Of a stretch of DNA of 64,000 nt, positions 53,372-61,078 are shown piece by piece; position 1 is the first letter of the stretch; every line of letters begins with the position of its first letter. The position numbers and the translations under genes are program-made. The notes beneath the pieces are model-generated. The model saw only the letters and a program-made list of their open reading frames with translations. It was not told the origin of the DNA and did not search any database. Location of the stretch: the NCBI GenBank assembly GCA_041392475.1, contig JAWKLZ010000002.1, forward strand, positions 558,001 through 622,000, read 5' to 3'. The DNA is from Chitinophagales bacterium (lineage in GTDB: Bacteria; Bacteroidota; Bacteroidia; Chitinophagales; UBA2359).

Positions 53372-53456
53372 AGCTAAAAGACCTGTGTTATATTTCAGTA
53401 GGGTACTGGCTCTGCCAGATTAGGAATAAACTTCAAAATTTTATTGGCAATCCTTA

Positions 53457-55811
53457 TCAGGCAAAATATTCATCCAAATACTTCATTAAGGCATCGATAA
53501 TTGTGTTCTTTTCTAATTTGTAGTTAGCATTGCTGATAAGGTCACTGCGTTTTTTCGTTTCATTGTATTTTTGATTGGCAGACAACAAAATCAATCCATT
53601 GTACAAATCCTTTTGTTCGGTTGGATTGACCATTTCCATCAGTACCTTAATCGCTTTGCTGATTTTATCATTGGCAATCAAGTCTTGAATAAAATCCCTA
53701 TCAGGCATCTCTTCTGGTCCCATCCCATGTTTTCCCGCAATAAACCACAAATCGGATATTTGGAATTTGCAGTTACCATGTCGAAATACTGGAATTTGGT
53801 CACTTTGATTTTCCTTCACCACTTCAATCGGTACAAAATTTTCCCCATCCACCGATATTTCCGTGTTTTTGTTGATTTTTTTATTGTCCACAAACCACTG
53901 GTAAATCTCTATCATTGTCTGTTGAAAGTGTGGGCCTTGTGTGGTCGAAAGGGTGATTTTTCGGTCAGTGTAGTTGCATTGGGCAAAAATGAGAATGTTG
54001 TTTTTGGCGAATATCAACCCATTTTTCCAATACAGATAACTCACATTGTGAGGACCAAAATGGGCAATGAACTGCAAAAAATGGCTTTTGGGTAAAAAAT
54101 TAGGAAAACGCAAACTGAAAGTATGTGTGGGAGGCACATAAAACGCCATTTCCATCTTATCAGGATCGGGACACTGCGTAGGTAGGTACTGTGGCGCAAT
54201 GAAGCATTTTTTTTGCTTGCGGGTGATTTCAAAAATCAACTGAAACTGCTTCATCAATACCACCCAAGCCTCAGCAGACAAACCACTGTTTTGGGTCACT
54301 TGTGCTACATGCTCAAAGCCAAACTCCCCTGGATTTTCTTTTTTGTCAATGAGTTCTTTGTCGAGAATCTGGTAAATCATATCCGTCACCCATTGCGGGC
54401 GTATGAACACATAGTCTTTGAGCAGTTTGGGGCAGTTGGTTTGGTAGCGGTAACAAATCAAAGCGCCCGTATCGTGTAGAAACTCGGTCAAGGTTTGGAT
54501 TTGTGCCTTGTCTAACATCAGGTTTTCCTTGTCCTGTGTCGTATCGTTGGCTCGACAAAAAGCCGCATAGTCGTCAAAGGTGAGAAAATGTCCCTCATGG
54601 TTTCGGAGGGCTTGTCGGATGTGGTCATAGACTTCGGGGAAAGTCTTTCCCAAGTAGCTCAAGCGGTGCAGTTGTGAAATGATGGCCTCCTCCAGTTCTT
54701 CTACATCGAACTCATAACGTTTGATGCTGCGTTTGTCATTTTCCTTACGCAAAGCGACCGAAAACTGCAACTTTTCTTCGTTCGTAGAGGCTTGTTTGTC
54801 GGCTTTGTTTTGGATTTCGAGAATACCATATTTGGGTTTTGCCTCCTCGTTCTCTTTTTTATCCACATCTTCCACCGTATTTGTGTAATACTGAATGTTG
54901 TGTCGCCAATAGCTGCGGGGATAGAGGCTCTTAGAAGGGTCGAGGTTTTCTTCTTGTCGGTCGGTGTCTTGGTTCCACACCAAGAGGTACAAGACATTGC
55001 TGTTCAGAAACAAACGGTGGGTAGCATGGTAGTATTCCTGTCCGCCAAAATCCCAAAGTTTCAATACCACGTTTTCGGGAAGTTGGAGTGGCGTATTAGA
55101 GTTTTGGGCTTTGGCTTCTGCCAAAGAAGCGGTCATTCTATTCTTCAATGCTTGTGGCAATCGCTCGAATGGAATGGTCCAATCCTCGATTTTGATGCCG
55201 TGGGTGCGGTCGAAATTTTTGAAAACTCCTTTCCGCAATTGGTGGGAAAGGGTGGTTTTGCCTGCCTCTCCATTGCCAAACCAAACGACCTTCGCCTCGT
55301 TGTTGATGATGACACCCGATTGTGCTGCCTGCAAGTAGGCCTGTACCGACTGCCAACAATTTCCATCCTTGTCCCAATTTTCTTTGGTAATACTGGACTT
55401 TGAAAGGTCGTTTCCCTTCAAAAACAGCGACTGCATATTGTCCAGTCCCGATAGGTTCTTCAACTCGAACTCCTCCAATTGGTTTTCATCGAGCCGCAAA
55501 TGCTCCAATTGTGCAAAGCCATCAGGAAGTTTGAATGCCTGCAATTGGTTTTTGCCCAAATGCAAAACCTCCAAATCGGGCAGGTCGCCATCAAAGGTGA
55601 TTTTTTGGATCTTGCTGTCGTAGAGGTAGAGGTACTTCAAGTGCGGCAAATCCTTGGGAACGACCAAATGTTCGATGGTAGATTGGTTGTAGCTAAGGTC
55701 GACATATTGAAGTGCTTGGCTGCGAACCGTTTCCCATATTGCAGGGAGGTCTTTGTCGGTGAGGTTTTTTTGGTTTCGGTACAGTTGTTTTTCAGAAGGG
55801 ATGATTTGCAT
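53457..55811 (-). CDS. LRR-Roc-COR GTPase with effector-associated-like C-terminal domain
   Basis: The product has 784 residues. Residues 30-145 are leucine-rich repeats (LKYLYLYDSKIQKITFDG, LEVLHLGKNQLQAFKLPDGF, LEHLRLDENQLEEFELKNL). Residues 175-385 are a Roc GTPase: P-loop WFGNGEAGKTTLS, switch II LKLWDFGGQEYYHATH, and NKAD base-recognition motif. COR follows to about residue 560 (FLTFDDYAAFCRANDTTQDK, YVFIRPQWVTDMIYQILDKE). The last 95 residues (FIQDLIANDKISKAIKVLME, LYNGLILLSANQKYNETKKR) resemble the small helical effector-associated domains of bacterial conflict proteins. Roc-COR proteins dimerise and switch with GTP. The divergent neighbour is an FGE-fold protein, probably its partner. 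Confidence 0.88.
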   Translation of the reverse strand: MQIIPSEKQLYRNQKNLTDKDLPAIWETVRSQALQYVDLSYNQSTIEHLVVPKDLPHLKYLYLYDSKIQKITFDGDLPDLEVLHLGKNQLQAFKLPDGFAQLEHLRLDENQLEEFELKNLSGLDNMQSLFLKGNDLSKSSITKENWDKDGNCWQSVQAYLQAAQSGVIINNEAKVVWFGNGEAGKTTLSHQLRKGVFKNFDRTHGIKIEDWTIPFERLPQALKNRMTASLAEAKAQNSNTPLQLPENVVLKLWDFGGQEYYHATHRLFLNSNVLYLLVWNQDTDRQEENLDPSKSLYPRSYWRHNIQYYTNTVEDVDKKENEEAKPKYGILEIQNKADKQASTNEEKLQFSVALRKENDKRSIKRYEFDVEELEEAIISQLHRLSYLGKTFPEVYDHIRQALRNHEGHFLTFDDYAAFCRANDTTQDKENLMLDKAQIQTLTEFLHDTGALICYRYQTNCPKLLKDYVFIRPQWVTDMIYQILDKELIDKKENPGEFGFEHVAQVTQNSGLSAEAWVVLMKQFQLIFEITRKQKKCFIAPQYLPTQCPDPDKMEMAFYVPPTHTFSLRFPNFLPKSHFLQFIAHFGPHNVSYLYWKNGLIFAKNNILIFAQCNYTDRKITLSTTQGPHFQQTMIEIYQWFVDNKKINKNTEISVDGENFVPIEVVKENQSDQIPVFRHGNCKFQISDLWFIAGKHGMGPEEMPDRDFIQDLIANDKISKAIKVLMEMVNPTEQKDLYNGLILLSANQKYNETKKRSDLISNANYKLEKNTIIDALMKYLDEYFA

Positions 55812-55926
55812 AAGAATGGCTGTTTGAAGTTTTAATCCCTAAAAATATATTTTTTTCTTCAATCATAGCACACTTTCTACGGATAAAATGTTTTTTTTTG
55901 TAGCTTCAAGTCCAAAAACAGCCGAA

Positions 55927-56664
55927 ATGTCCAAAAATACCACTGCAAATATCCAAATCATCGAACTTCAAAAACCCACTGGCGAAACCTTCTCCTTTGA
56001 AATGGTCGAAGTGCAAGGGGGAATGTATAAAAGGGGCAGCACAAAAAATAAGGATGAACAACCTGTACGTGAAGTAAGTGTTCCGACCTTTTGGATAGGC
56101 AAATTCCCTGTGATTCAATCGCTGTATGAATTTGTGATGGATAAAAATCCTTCTTGGTTCAAAGGCAAAAACCGCCCTGTGGAAAGGGTGACTTGGGAGG
56201 ACTGCAAAATTTTTATTGAGGCATTGAACAAACTGAGCGGTAAAAACTTTCGGCTGCCGAGTGAGGCGGAATGGGAGTACGCAGCCCGTGGAGGGATTCA
56301 TTGGGAAGACAACTATGAATATGCGGGAGGGAATGAAAATGAACTCAAGAAAGTAGCTTGGTATGGTGAGAATAGTCACCGAGAAACGAAGCCTGTTGGC
56401 TTGAAGCAGCCGAATCAATTGGGCTTGTACGATATGAGTGGGAATGTGTGGGAATATTGTGAAGACCATTGGCATGGTAATTATGACGATGCACCCGATG
56501 ATGGGAGCGCTTGGGTAGAAAAATCGGATGATGATGAGCGTGTGGTTCGTGGCGGTTCGTGGCCCGACCTTTCCGACCTTTGCCGTGTCGCTTTTCGCCT
56601 CAGCTACTACCTGTTCGGCGACGACAGCATTATCGGCTTGCGTCTTGCGTTGCCACAGTTCTAA
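55927..56664 (+). CDS. FGE-sulfatase/C-type-lectin-fold protein, putative DGR target
   Basis: From ATG 55927 the product has 245 residues (an upstream ATG at 55888 adds 13 residues of odd composition). It is one formylglycine-generating-enzyme-like domain: FEMVEVQGGMYKRGSTKN, FWIGKFPVIQSLYEFVMDKN, NFRLPSEAEWEYAARGG, GLYDMSGNVWEYCEDHW and RVVRGGSW. The catalytic cysteines of true FGE are missing near the C-terminus, so it is not expected to make formylglycine. Residues 213-234 (56563-56628), between GGSW and IIGLRLA, use codons CCC GAC CTT TCC GAC, then TTT, CTC AGC TAC TAC, TTC GGC GAC GAC AGC: nearly all NNC/NNT, as produced from AAC/AAT codons by adenine mutagenesis. It is divergent from the Roc-COR gene. 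Confidence 0.85.
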   Translation: MSKNTTANIQIIELQKPTGETFSFEMVEVQGGMYKRGSTKNKDEQPVREVSVPTFWIGKFPVIQSLYEFVMDKNPSWFKGKNRPVERVTWEDCKIFIEALNKLSGKNFRLPSEAEWEYAARGGIHWEDNYEYAGGNENELKKVAWYGENSHRETKPVGLKQPNQLGLYDMSGNVWEYCEDHWHGNYDDAPDDGSAWVEKSDDDERVVRGGSWPDLSDLCRVAFRLSYYLFGDDSIIGLRLALPQF

Positions 56665-56802
56665 AGGCAGCCCCTCTTGGCTTCTTCTATTTTTGAGCTG
56701 ATTCCCTTTTCGAGCGTTGCTTGTGAGCATTGGCAAGCGCTAGCAGCCAATAGCGAGCAAAGCAAAAGCATCGGAAAGGGTGTTTTGTCGAGTGCGGCAG
56801 AC

Positions 56803-56830
56803 TTCCTCGCTCTGCGAGGAAAATTTTTTT
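56803..56830 (+). terminator. terminator downstream of the FGE-fold gene
   Basis: TTCCTCG (56803-56809) pairs with CGAGGAA (56815-56821), loop CTCTG, followed by AATTTTTTT. It lies about 140 bases after the stop codon. Confidence 0.6.
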
Positions 56831-56847
56831 AGCTCCATCCATACTAC

Positions 56848-56879
56848 TCTTAGCCCATGAATTAATTCATGGGCTAAGA
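56848..56879. repeat. 32-base perfect palindrome
   Basis: TCTTAGCCCATGAATT is followed directly by its complement AATTCATGGGCTAAGA with no loop. It is too symmetric for chance; it may be a regulator site or a mobile palindromic unit. Confidence 0.8.
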
Positions 56880-56958
56880 ATGGGGGCTACGCAATCTCTC
56901 TAAGAATAAACTTTGTCAACGGTCGGAGACCTTGGCAACAGTTAAAGCCTAAAACTTT

Positions 56959-56997
56959 GCCAATGGGACATGCCGAAAAAGTCGGTACAATTTCCAA
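56959..56997 (+). repeat. dispersed repeat copy 2
   Basis: GCCAATGGGACATGCCGAAA, continuing AAGTCGGTACAATTTCCAA, matches 21053-21091 except for two bases. TTGGCAACAG-like words flank both sides of this copy (about 56931 and 57000), as TGTCGCCGA/TCGGCGACA flank the other. Confidence 0.75.
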
Positions 56998-57065
56998 TTT
57001 TGGCAACAGTAGAGCGGCAAATTTTCCCTATCTTCCCCCTACCAAAAACAAACACCTACTTCAAT

Positions 57066-59519
57066 ATGAAAACCACCGTCAAAATACTCACCGTCCTACT
57101 CGTCCTATTGGGCATCAGCGGAGCATCCGCCTATTATTACATACAGCCCACTTATTCAGGCACAATCCCCCTGAAGAACCTACAAGAAGAAGTTGAAGTC
57201 ATTTACGACCAACACGGCGTACCGCACATTTACGCTCAAAACGAAGCAGATGCCTACCGAGCATTGGGTTATGCACACGCCAAAGACCGACTCTTTCAGA
57301 TGGAATTGATGCGGCGAGCAGCCACAGGGCGACTATCCGAAATGTTTGGAAAAGTGACCATTGAAGCCGACCGAATGTTTCGCACTTTGGGCTTGGCGGA
57401 GAAGGCAACCGAATGGGTAGCAGCGCATTTTGACGGCAGCAATCAAGCCTATCAAACCGCAACTTTGGCGTATTTGGATGGGGTGAATCAGTATCTTTTT
57501 GAAGGACAACTGCCACCCGAATTTCACCTATTGCAGCTTCCCAAAGACTCTTTCACCCTCGAAAACGTCTATCACGTATCGGGTTACATGGCGTTTGGGT
57601 TTGCACAAGCGCAGAAAGTCGACCCTATTGTGACCAAAATCAAAAACGAATTGGGCGACGAATACCTCAAAGATTGGATATTGGATTGGAATCCCAAAGA
57701 CCAAACGATCCCTGTCCACATCCCCAATTCAGAAGCCAATACGGATTCTATACAAACCTCAGCTTTCCATGCTTCTCCAAAAAATACCGCTACTTCCATC
57801 GCCCATTCGGTTTATGAAATCTTGGAAAACCTACCCGTTGCGCCCTTCATCGGCAGCAATGCCTGGGTCGTGTCGGGCAGCAAAACCGCATCGGGCAAGG
57901 TGATTTTGGCAAACGACACACACATCCGCAACTCGATGCCTGCGACTTGGTTTGAAGCCCACATTGAAGTTCCCAATTTCAGTTTGTACGGCACGCACCT
58001 CGCTTGTTCGCCCTTCGCTTTGGTGGGACACAACCGAAAAGTAGCTTGGGGTTTGACCATGTTTGAGAACGACGACATTGATTTTTACCGAGAAAAAGTC
58101 AATCCCGACAATCCGAATCAAGTGTGGTTCAAAGACCATTGGGAAGATTTGACGGTGCGGCAGGAAGTCATCAAAGTGAAAGACGGTGAGGACATTAGCT
58201 TTGAAGTGCGGACTTCTCGGCATGGACCGATTGTAAACGATGCGCTCGACAATGTGGGGAACAAAGAGAAAGAACCGATTGCGATGTGGTGGTTGTTCAA
58301 CCAAATCAGCACCAACATATTGGAGGCAGGGTATCAGATGAATCACAGTCAAAATATGGAAGCATTTGAAAAAGGCGTGGCAATGATTGAAGCTCCAGGG
58401 CTGAATGTGATGTATGGCGATGAGGCGGGAAACATTGCATGGTGGGCGGCTGCAAAATTGCCGAAACGACCCGACCATGTTCACCCCAAAATGATTTTGA
58501 ATGGCGCAAGTGGTGAAGATGAAATTTTGGGCTACTACGATTTTGAAGACAATCCGCACAGTATCAATCCCCCTTCGGGTTTTGTGTATTCTGCCAACAA
58601 TCAACCAGATAGCGTCAAGGGAGAATTGTATGCAGGCTATTATGTGCCAGAGGATCGTGCCAAACGCATTGTAGAACTGCTCCGAAAAGACGACAAATGG
58701 ACTGTCGAAAAAATACAAGCCATGCAAAATGATGTCACTTCAACGGTGGATGTGCAAAATGTGCAAATACTTTTGGATGTGATTGCAGATCAGCCTGTTG
58801 CTTCAAAGTCGGACTTGCACGAACAGGTCATGGATACAGTTAGTTCTTGGGATGGAAATCATTCGGTGGAAGCAGTTGCACCTACGATTTACTACAAATG
58901 GTTGATTTATACCTTGAAGGCAGCCTTTGAAGACGAGTTGGGGCAGAAAGATTATCGGGTCATTGCCAATACTTTTTTGATGCGCCGAACGGTTCCGCCT
59001 TTCCTTCAAAATGATTCTTCGATTTGGTGGAACAATGTGGCAACAAAAGAACTCATCGAAGACCGAAAAACGATTGTTGCCAATGCTTTTGACAAAACCG
59101 TGCAGGATTTAGAAGCGCAGTTGGGCGGCAATGTGGCGGAATGGAAATGGGGTAAAGTCCACACAATCAGCTACGAACATCCTTTGGGGGCTGTGAAACC
59201 GCTCGACAACCTCTTCAATCGAGGCCCTTTCCCCGTCATGGGCGGTAATGAAACCATCAACAATATGCAGTATGTCTTGATGGAAAATGGCAAATACAAG
59301 GTTTTGGGTTTGCCTGCGCTTCGGTTCATCAAGGATTTTGCGGATGGTGGTAAAACCTTCAATATCAATCCAAGTGGTCAATCGGGTAATCCAATGAGTC
59401 CGTTTTATGCCGACCAGATTGAGCTATATATTGCAGGAAAATATCGAACAGTGTTGATGGAGAAAGGGGAAATTGAAGGAGAAGAGAGTGGGCGGTTGGT
59501 TTTGAAAATTGCTCAATAG
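57066..59519 (+). CDS. penicillin acylase family N-terminal nucleophile amidohydrolase
   Basis: I set the start at ATG 57066, giving 817 residues beginning with a signal segment (MKTTVKILTVLLVLLGISGA); the frame is open further upstream but that part overlaps a dispersed repeat. The alpha part carries VIYDQHGVPHIYAQNEADAY and YAHAKDRLFQMELMRRAATG. Autocleavage would expose Ser264 of PFIGSNAWVVSGSKTASGK as the nucleophile of the beta chain. Other family marks are GHNRKVAWGLTMFENDDIDF, SRHGPIVND and GNETINNMQYVLMENGKY. The family hydrolyses amides such as beta-lactam side chains or acyl-homoserine lactones; the substrate here cannot be read. It should work in the periplasm. Its stop codon is part of a hairpin. 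Confidence 0.92.
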   Translation: MKTTVKILTVLLVLLGISGASAYYYIQPTYSGTIPLKNLQEEVEVIYDQHGVPHIYAQNEADAYRALGYAHAKDRLFQMELMRRAATGRLSEMFGKVTIEADRMFRTLGLAEKATEWVAAHFDGSNQAYQTATLAYLDGVNQYLFEGQLPPEFHLLQLPKDSFTLENVYHVSGYMAFGFAQAQKVDPIVTKIKNELGDEYLKDWILDWNPKDQTIPVHIPNSEANTDSIQTSAFHASPKNTATSIAHSVYEILENLPVAPFIGSNAWVVSGSKTASGKVILANDTHIRNSMPATWFEAHIEVPNFSLYGTHLACSPFALVGHNRKVAWGLTMFENDDIDFYREKVNPDNPNQVWFKDHWEDLTVRQEVIKVKDGEDISFEVRTSRHGPIVNDALDNVGNKEKEPIAMWWLFNQISTNILEAGYQMNHSQNMEAFEKGVAMIEAPGLNVMYGDEAGNIAWWAAAKLPKRPDHVHPKMILNGASGEDEILGYYDFEDNPHSINPPSGFVYSANNQPDSVKGELYAGYYVPEDRAKRIVELLRKDDKWTVEKIQAMQNDVTSTVDVQNVQILLDVIADQPVASKSDLHEQVMDTVSSWDGNHSVEAVAPTIYYKWLIYTLKAAFEDELGQKDYRVIANTFLMRRTVPPFLQNDSSIWWNNVATKELIEDRKTIVANAFDKTVQDLEAQLGGNVAEWKWGKVHTISYEHPLGAVKPLDNLFNRGPFPVMGGNETINNMQYVLMENGKYKVLGLPALRFIKDFADGGKTFNINPSGQSGNPMSPFYADQIELYIAGKYRTVLMEKGEIEGEESGRLVLKIAQ

Positions 59520-59550
59520 CGGCGGGTTTCAAAACCCACCGCTATTGAGC
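59511..59550 (+). terminator. terminator overlapping the acylase stop codon
   Basis: GCTCAATAGCGGCGGGTTT (59511-59529) pairs with AAACCCACCGCTATTGAGC (59532-59550) except for one C-A mismatch. The TAG stop (59517-59519) is inside the left arm. Its core resembles the hairpin at 1202-1247. Confidence 0.7.
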
Positions 59551-59673
59551 AATTTAATCGCTTCTTTAAAATTAACATTTTAAGGTCTATTACCCATTCC
59601 GAAATTTGCTTGTTAGTATATTTTGTAATAATTTAGCAAAAAAATATAGTTTATTGCTCAAAATTACGCTATA

Positions 59674-60021
59674 ATGCAACCAACAATCAACACTGTTATT
59701 CTTTTCACCAACAATATGATTCGCCTCCATCAATTCTATCAACAAGGTTTAGAACTTGGTGAAGCTACCTACAAAAAACGAAATCACATTGGTTATCAGC
59801 TCGAAAACCACTATTTTGGCTTCGATGAAGTCTCCGAAAAGATTGTGCCAACTACTTCAATAACCGTTTGGTTCAAGGTATTGGACATTTACGACACCTT
59901 CGACAAATTGGTGACGATGGGCGCAAGGGAAAAAATGAAACCCACTAAAAAACAGTGGGGGGCGGTCATTGCAGCCGTGTATGATTTGGACGGCAATGTG
60001 TTGGGATTGGAACAGGGGTAA
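59674..60021 (+). CDS. VOC family (glyoxalase/bleomycin-resistance-like) protein
   Basis: The product has 115 residues, one VOC module of two beta-alpha-beta-beta-beta halves: INTVILFTNNMIRLHQFYQQ and GYQLENHYFGFDEV in the first, ITVWFKVLDIYDTFDKLVTM and AAVYDLDGNVLGLEQG in the second. The terminal DLDGNVLGLEQ is typical of the superfamily. The usual first metal-binding His is replaced, so metal use is doubtful. Two modules, supplied by a homodimer, would make an active site. Function unknown. Confidence 0.82.
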   Translation: MQPTINTVILFTNNMIRLHQFYQQGLELGEATYKKRNHIGYQLENHYFGFDEVSEKIVPTTSITVWFKVLDIYDTFDKLVTMGAREKMKPTKKQWGAVIAAVYDLDGNVLGLEQG

Positions 60022-60065
60022 AGTCTCAAATTCAAAACACAAATTCAACCTCAATTTTCAAATAC

Positions 60066-60713
60066 ATGAATTACTTACCTTGCCTCATACTACTATTGAG
60101 CCTTCAACTGTCCTTATCTGGGCAGCAAAACACAGCACTACCCCAACCCGAACTCGCACTTAAAATCGCACCTTTGCCGCTCATTGATATATTCGGTGGC
60201 AATGCGGGCATTGTATCTTTGGAGGTGGGGGGAATGGGTAGAACGGCTATTTCATTAGAAATGGGTTTGTTGTATCATTCGATTGGTTATGGACTGCAAA
60301 ACAATCGAGGTTGGATATTGGGCATTGAATGGCGGCAATATTTCAAAAAACAGGCGCATCGCTACATTGCAGTGAGTTGTCGCTACAAAAGTCAACAATA
60401 CGAATTTACAGAAACCATAGACATTCCCAACGTTCCGACCTATGAAAAAGACAATGCATACACCAAGCAAATCAGTACGCTTTCGGTTTTGTATGGTTGG
60501 CAAAAAGTGAAAGTCGACAAGCGTTTTTTTGTGGATGCTTATGCAGGTTTGGGTATCAAATACAAAGACACAATGAGCTTGGAATTGACCAAAATGGAGG
60601 AATCGAACCGAGACAATGGCGACTCACAGGTTTTGTCTTTGCTCAATTCGACGGGCAAACACCTAATTCCGAATCCTGCTTTGGGTTTTAGGCTCGGTTA
60701 TCTATTGAAGTAA
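60066..60713 (+). CDS. hypothetical outer membrane protein
   Basis: The product has 215 residues with a signal peptide (residues 1-19, CLILLLSLQLSLSGQ). The remainder alternates strands suited to an eight-stranded barrel: SLEMGLLYHSIGYGLQNNRG, ILGIEWRQYFKKQAHRYIAV, FFVDAYAGLGIKYKDTMSLE and GFRLGYLLK at the end. It resembles DUF3575-like small barrels, an inference from style only. It is 44 bases after the VOC gene and may share its transcript. Confidence 0.7.
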   Translation: MNYLPCLILLLSLQLSLSGQQNTALPQPELALKIAPLPLIDIFGGNAGIVSLEVGGMGRTAISLEMGLLYHSIGYGLQNNRGWILGIEWRQYFKKQAHRYIAVSCRYKSQQYEFTETIDIPNVPTYEKDNAYTKQISTLSVLYGWQKVKVDKRFFVDAYAGLGIKYKDTMSLELTKMEESNRDNGDSQVLSLLNSTGKHLIPNPALGFRLGYLLK

Positions 60714-61078
60714 GGTGGTTGGCAAAAAATAGCTTGCTTAGTTGATAAGTAGGAAGACAGATTAAAGAAGCGAGAAGTCAGACTTCAATACTTTGATTAC
60801 AAAAGAGTTGAAGGTTCTTTTCTGTAAAACTATTTTTGTCCCGCTGCTTATGTAAATTGAGAGAATACAAAAGTTTTCAAAACTTTTGTATTCTGAGTGA
60901 AAAAACTTTTGTATTCCGTGCGAAATCCTAAAATGCCCCTATTAATTGAATGACATTGAAGCAAAGACTTCTTCCATCTTTGTAAATTCTCACCTCGCTT
61001 AGTTATCTTGCAGACTGCAATCTTGCTCTTTCTTGAACAAACATCTTTAGTATAAATGTTTGTTCTAACCACAATAGA
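60714..61078. other. gene-free spacer with a palindrome and direct repeat
   Basis: No gene is seen between the two outer-membrane protein genes. It holds the palindrome at 60862-60894 and a further copy of one arm at 60902-60916. Confidence 0.6.
60862..60916. repeat. palindrome plus third repeat of its arm
   Basis: AGAATACAAAAGTTTT (60862-60877) and AAAACTTTTGTATTCT (60879-60894) are perfect inverted arms around one base, and AAAACTTTTGTATTC occurs again in direct orientation at 60902-60916. Confidence 0.75.

Larger units (their letters stand above)
52671..53456. other. gene-free stretch holding tRNA-Gln and hairpin repeats
   Basis: No protein gene is seen. It starts with a few GAAAAT hexamers (about 52672-52695), then holds tRNA-Gln, its terminator, and inverted repeats at 53230-53371. 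Confidence 0.6.
56665..57065. other. gene-free stretch with hairpins, a palindrome and a dispersed repeat
   Basis: No gene is supported. It includes the terminator at 56803-56821, the palindrome at 56848-56879 and the repeat copy at 56959-56997. I looked here for a retroelement template repeat or reverse transcriptase and saw none. Confidence 0.6.

Noticed and set aside
52924..53456. Attachment-site duplication of the tRNA-Gln 3' end
   Set aside because: I found no repeat of the tRNA 3' end (CTAGTAAGCCA) downstream and no integrase gene in the window.
55906..56736. 276-codon minus-strand frame opposite the FGE-fold gene
   Set aside because: Antisense shadow of a gene with clear family motifs; the translation has no recognisable domain.
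56665..57065. Possible DGR template repeat or reverse transcriptase next to the FGE-fold gene
   Set aside because: No adenine-rich near copy of the variable segment and no reverse transcriptase frame is present in this stretch, nor did I see one elsewhere in the window; any template must lie outside.
56970..57065. Upstream extension of the acylase gene by 32 codons
   Set aside because: The extension covers a dispersed repeat and would place a non-signal sequence before a proper signal peptide at 57066.
57831..58727. 298-codon minus-strand frame inside the acylase gene
   Set aside because: Lies entirely opposite conserved acylase coding sequence and shows no protein-like pattern.
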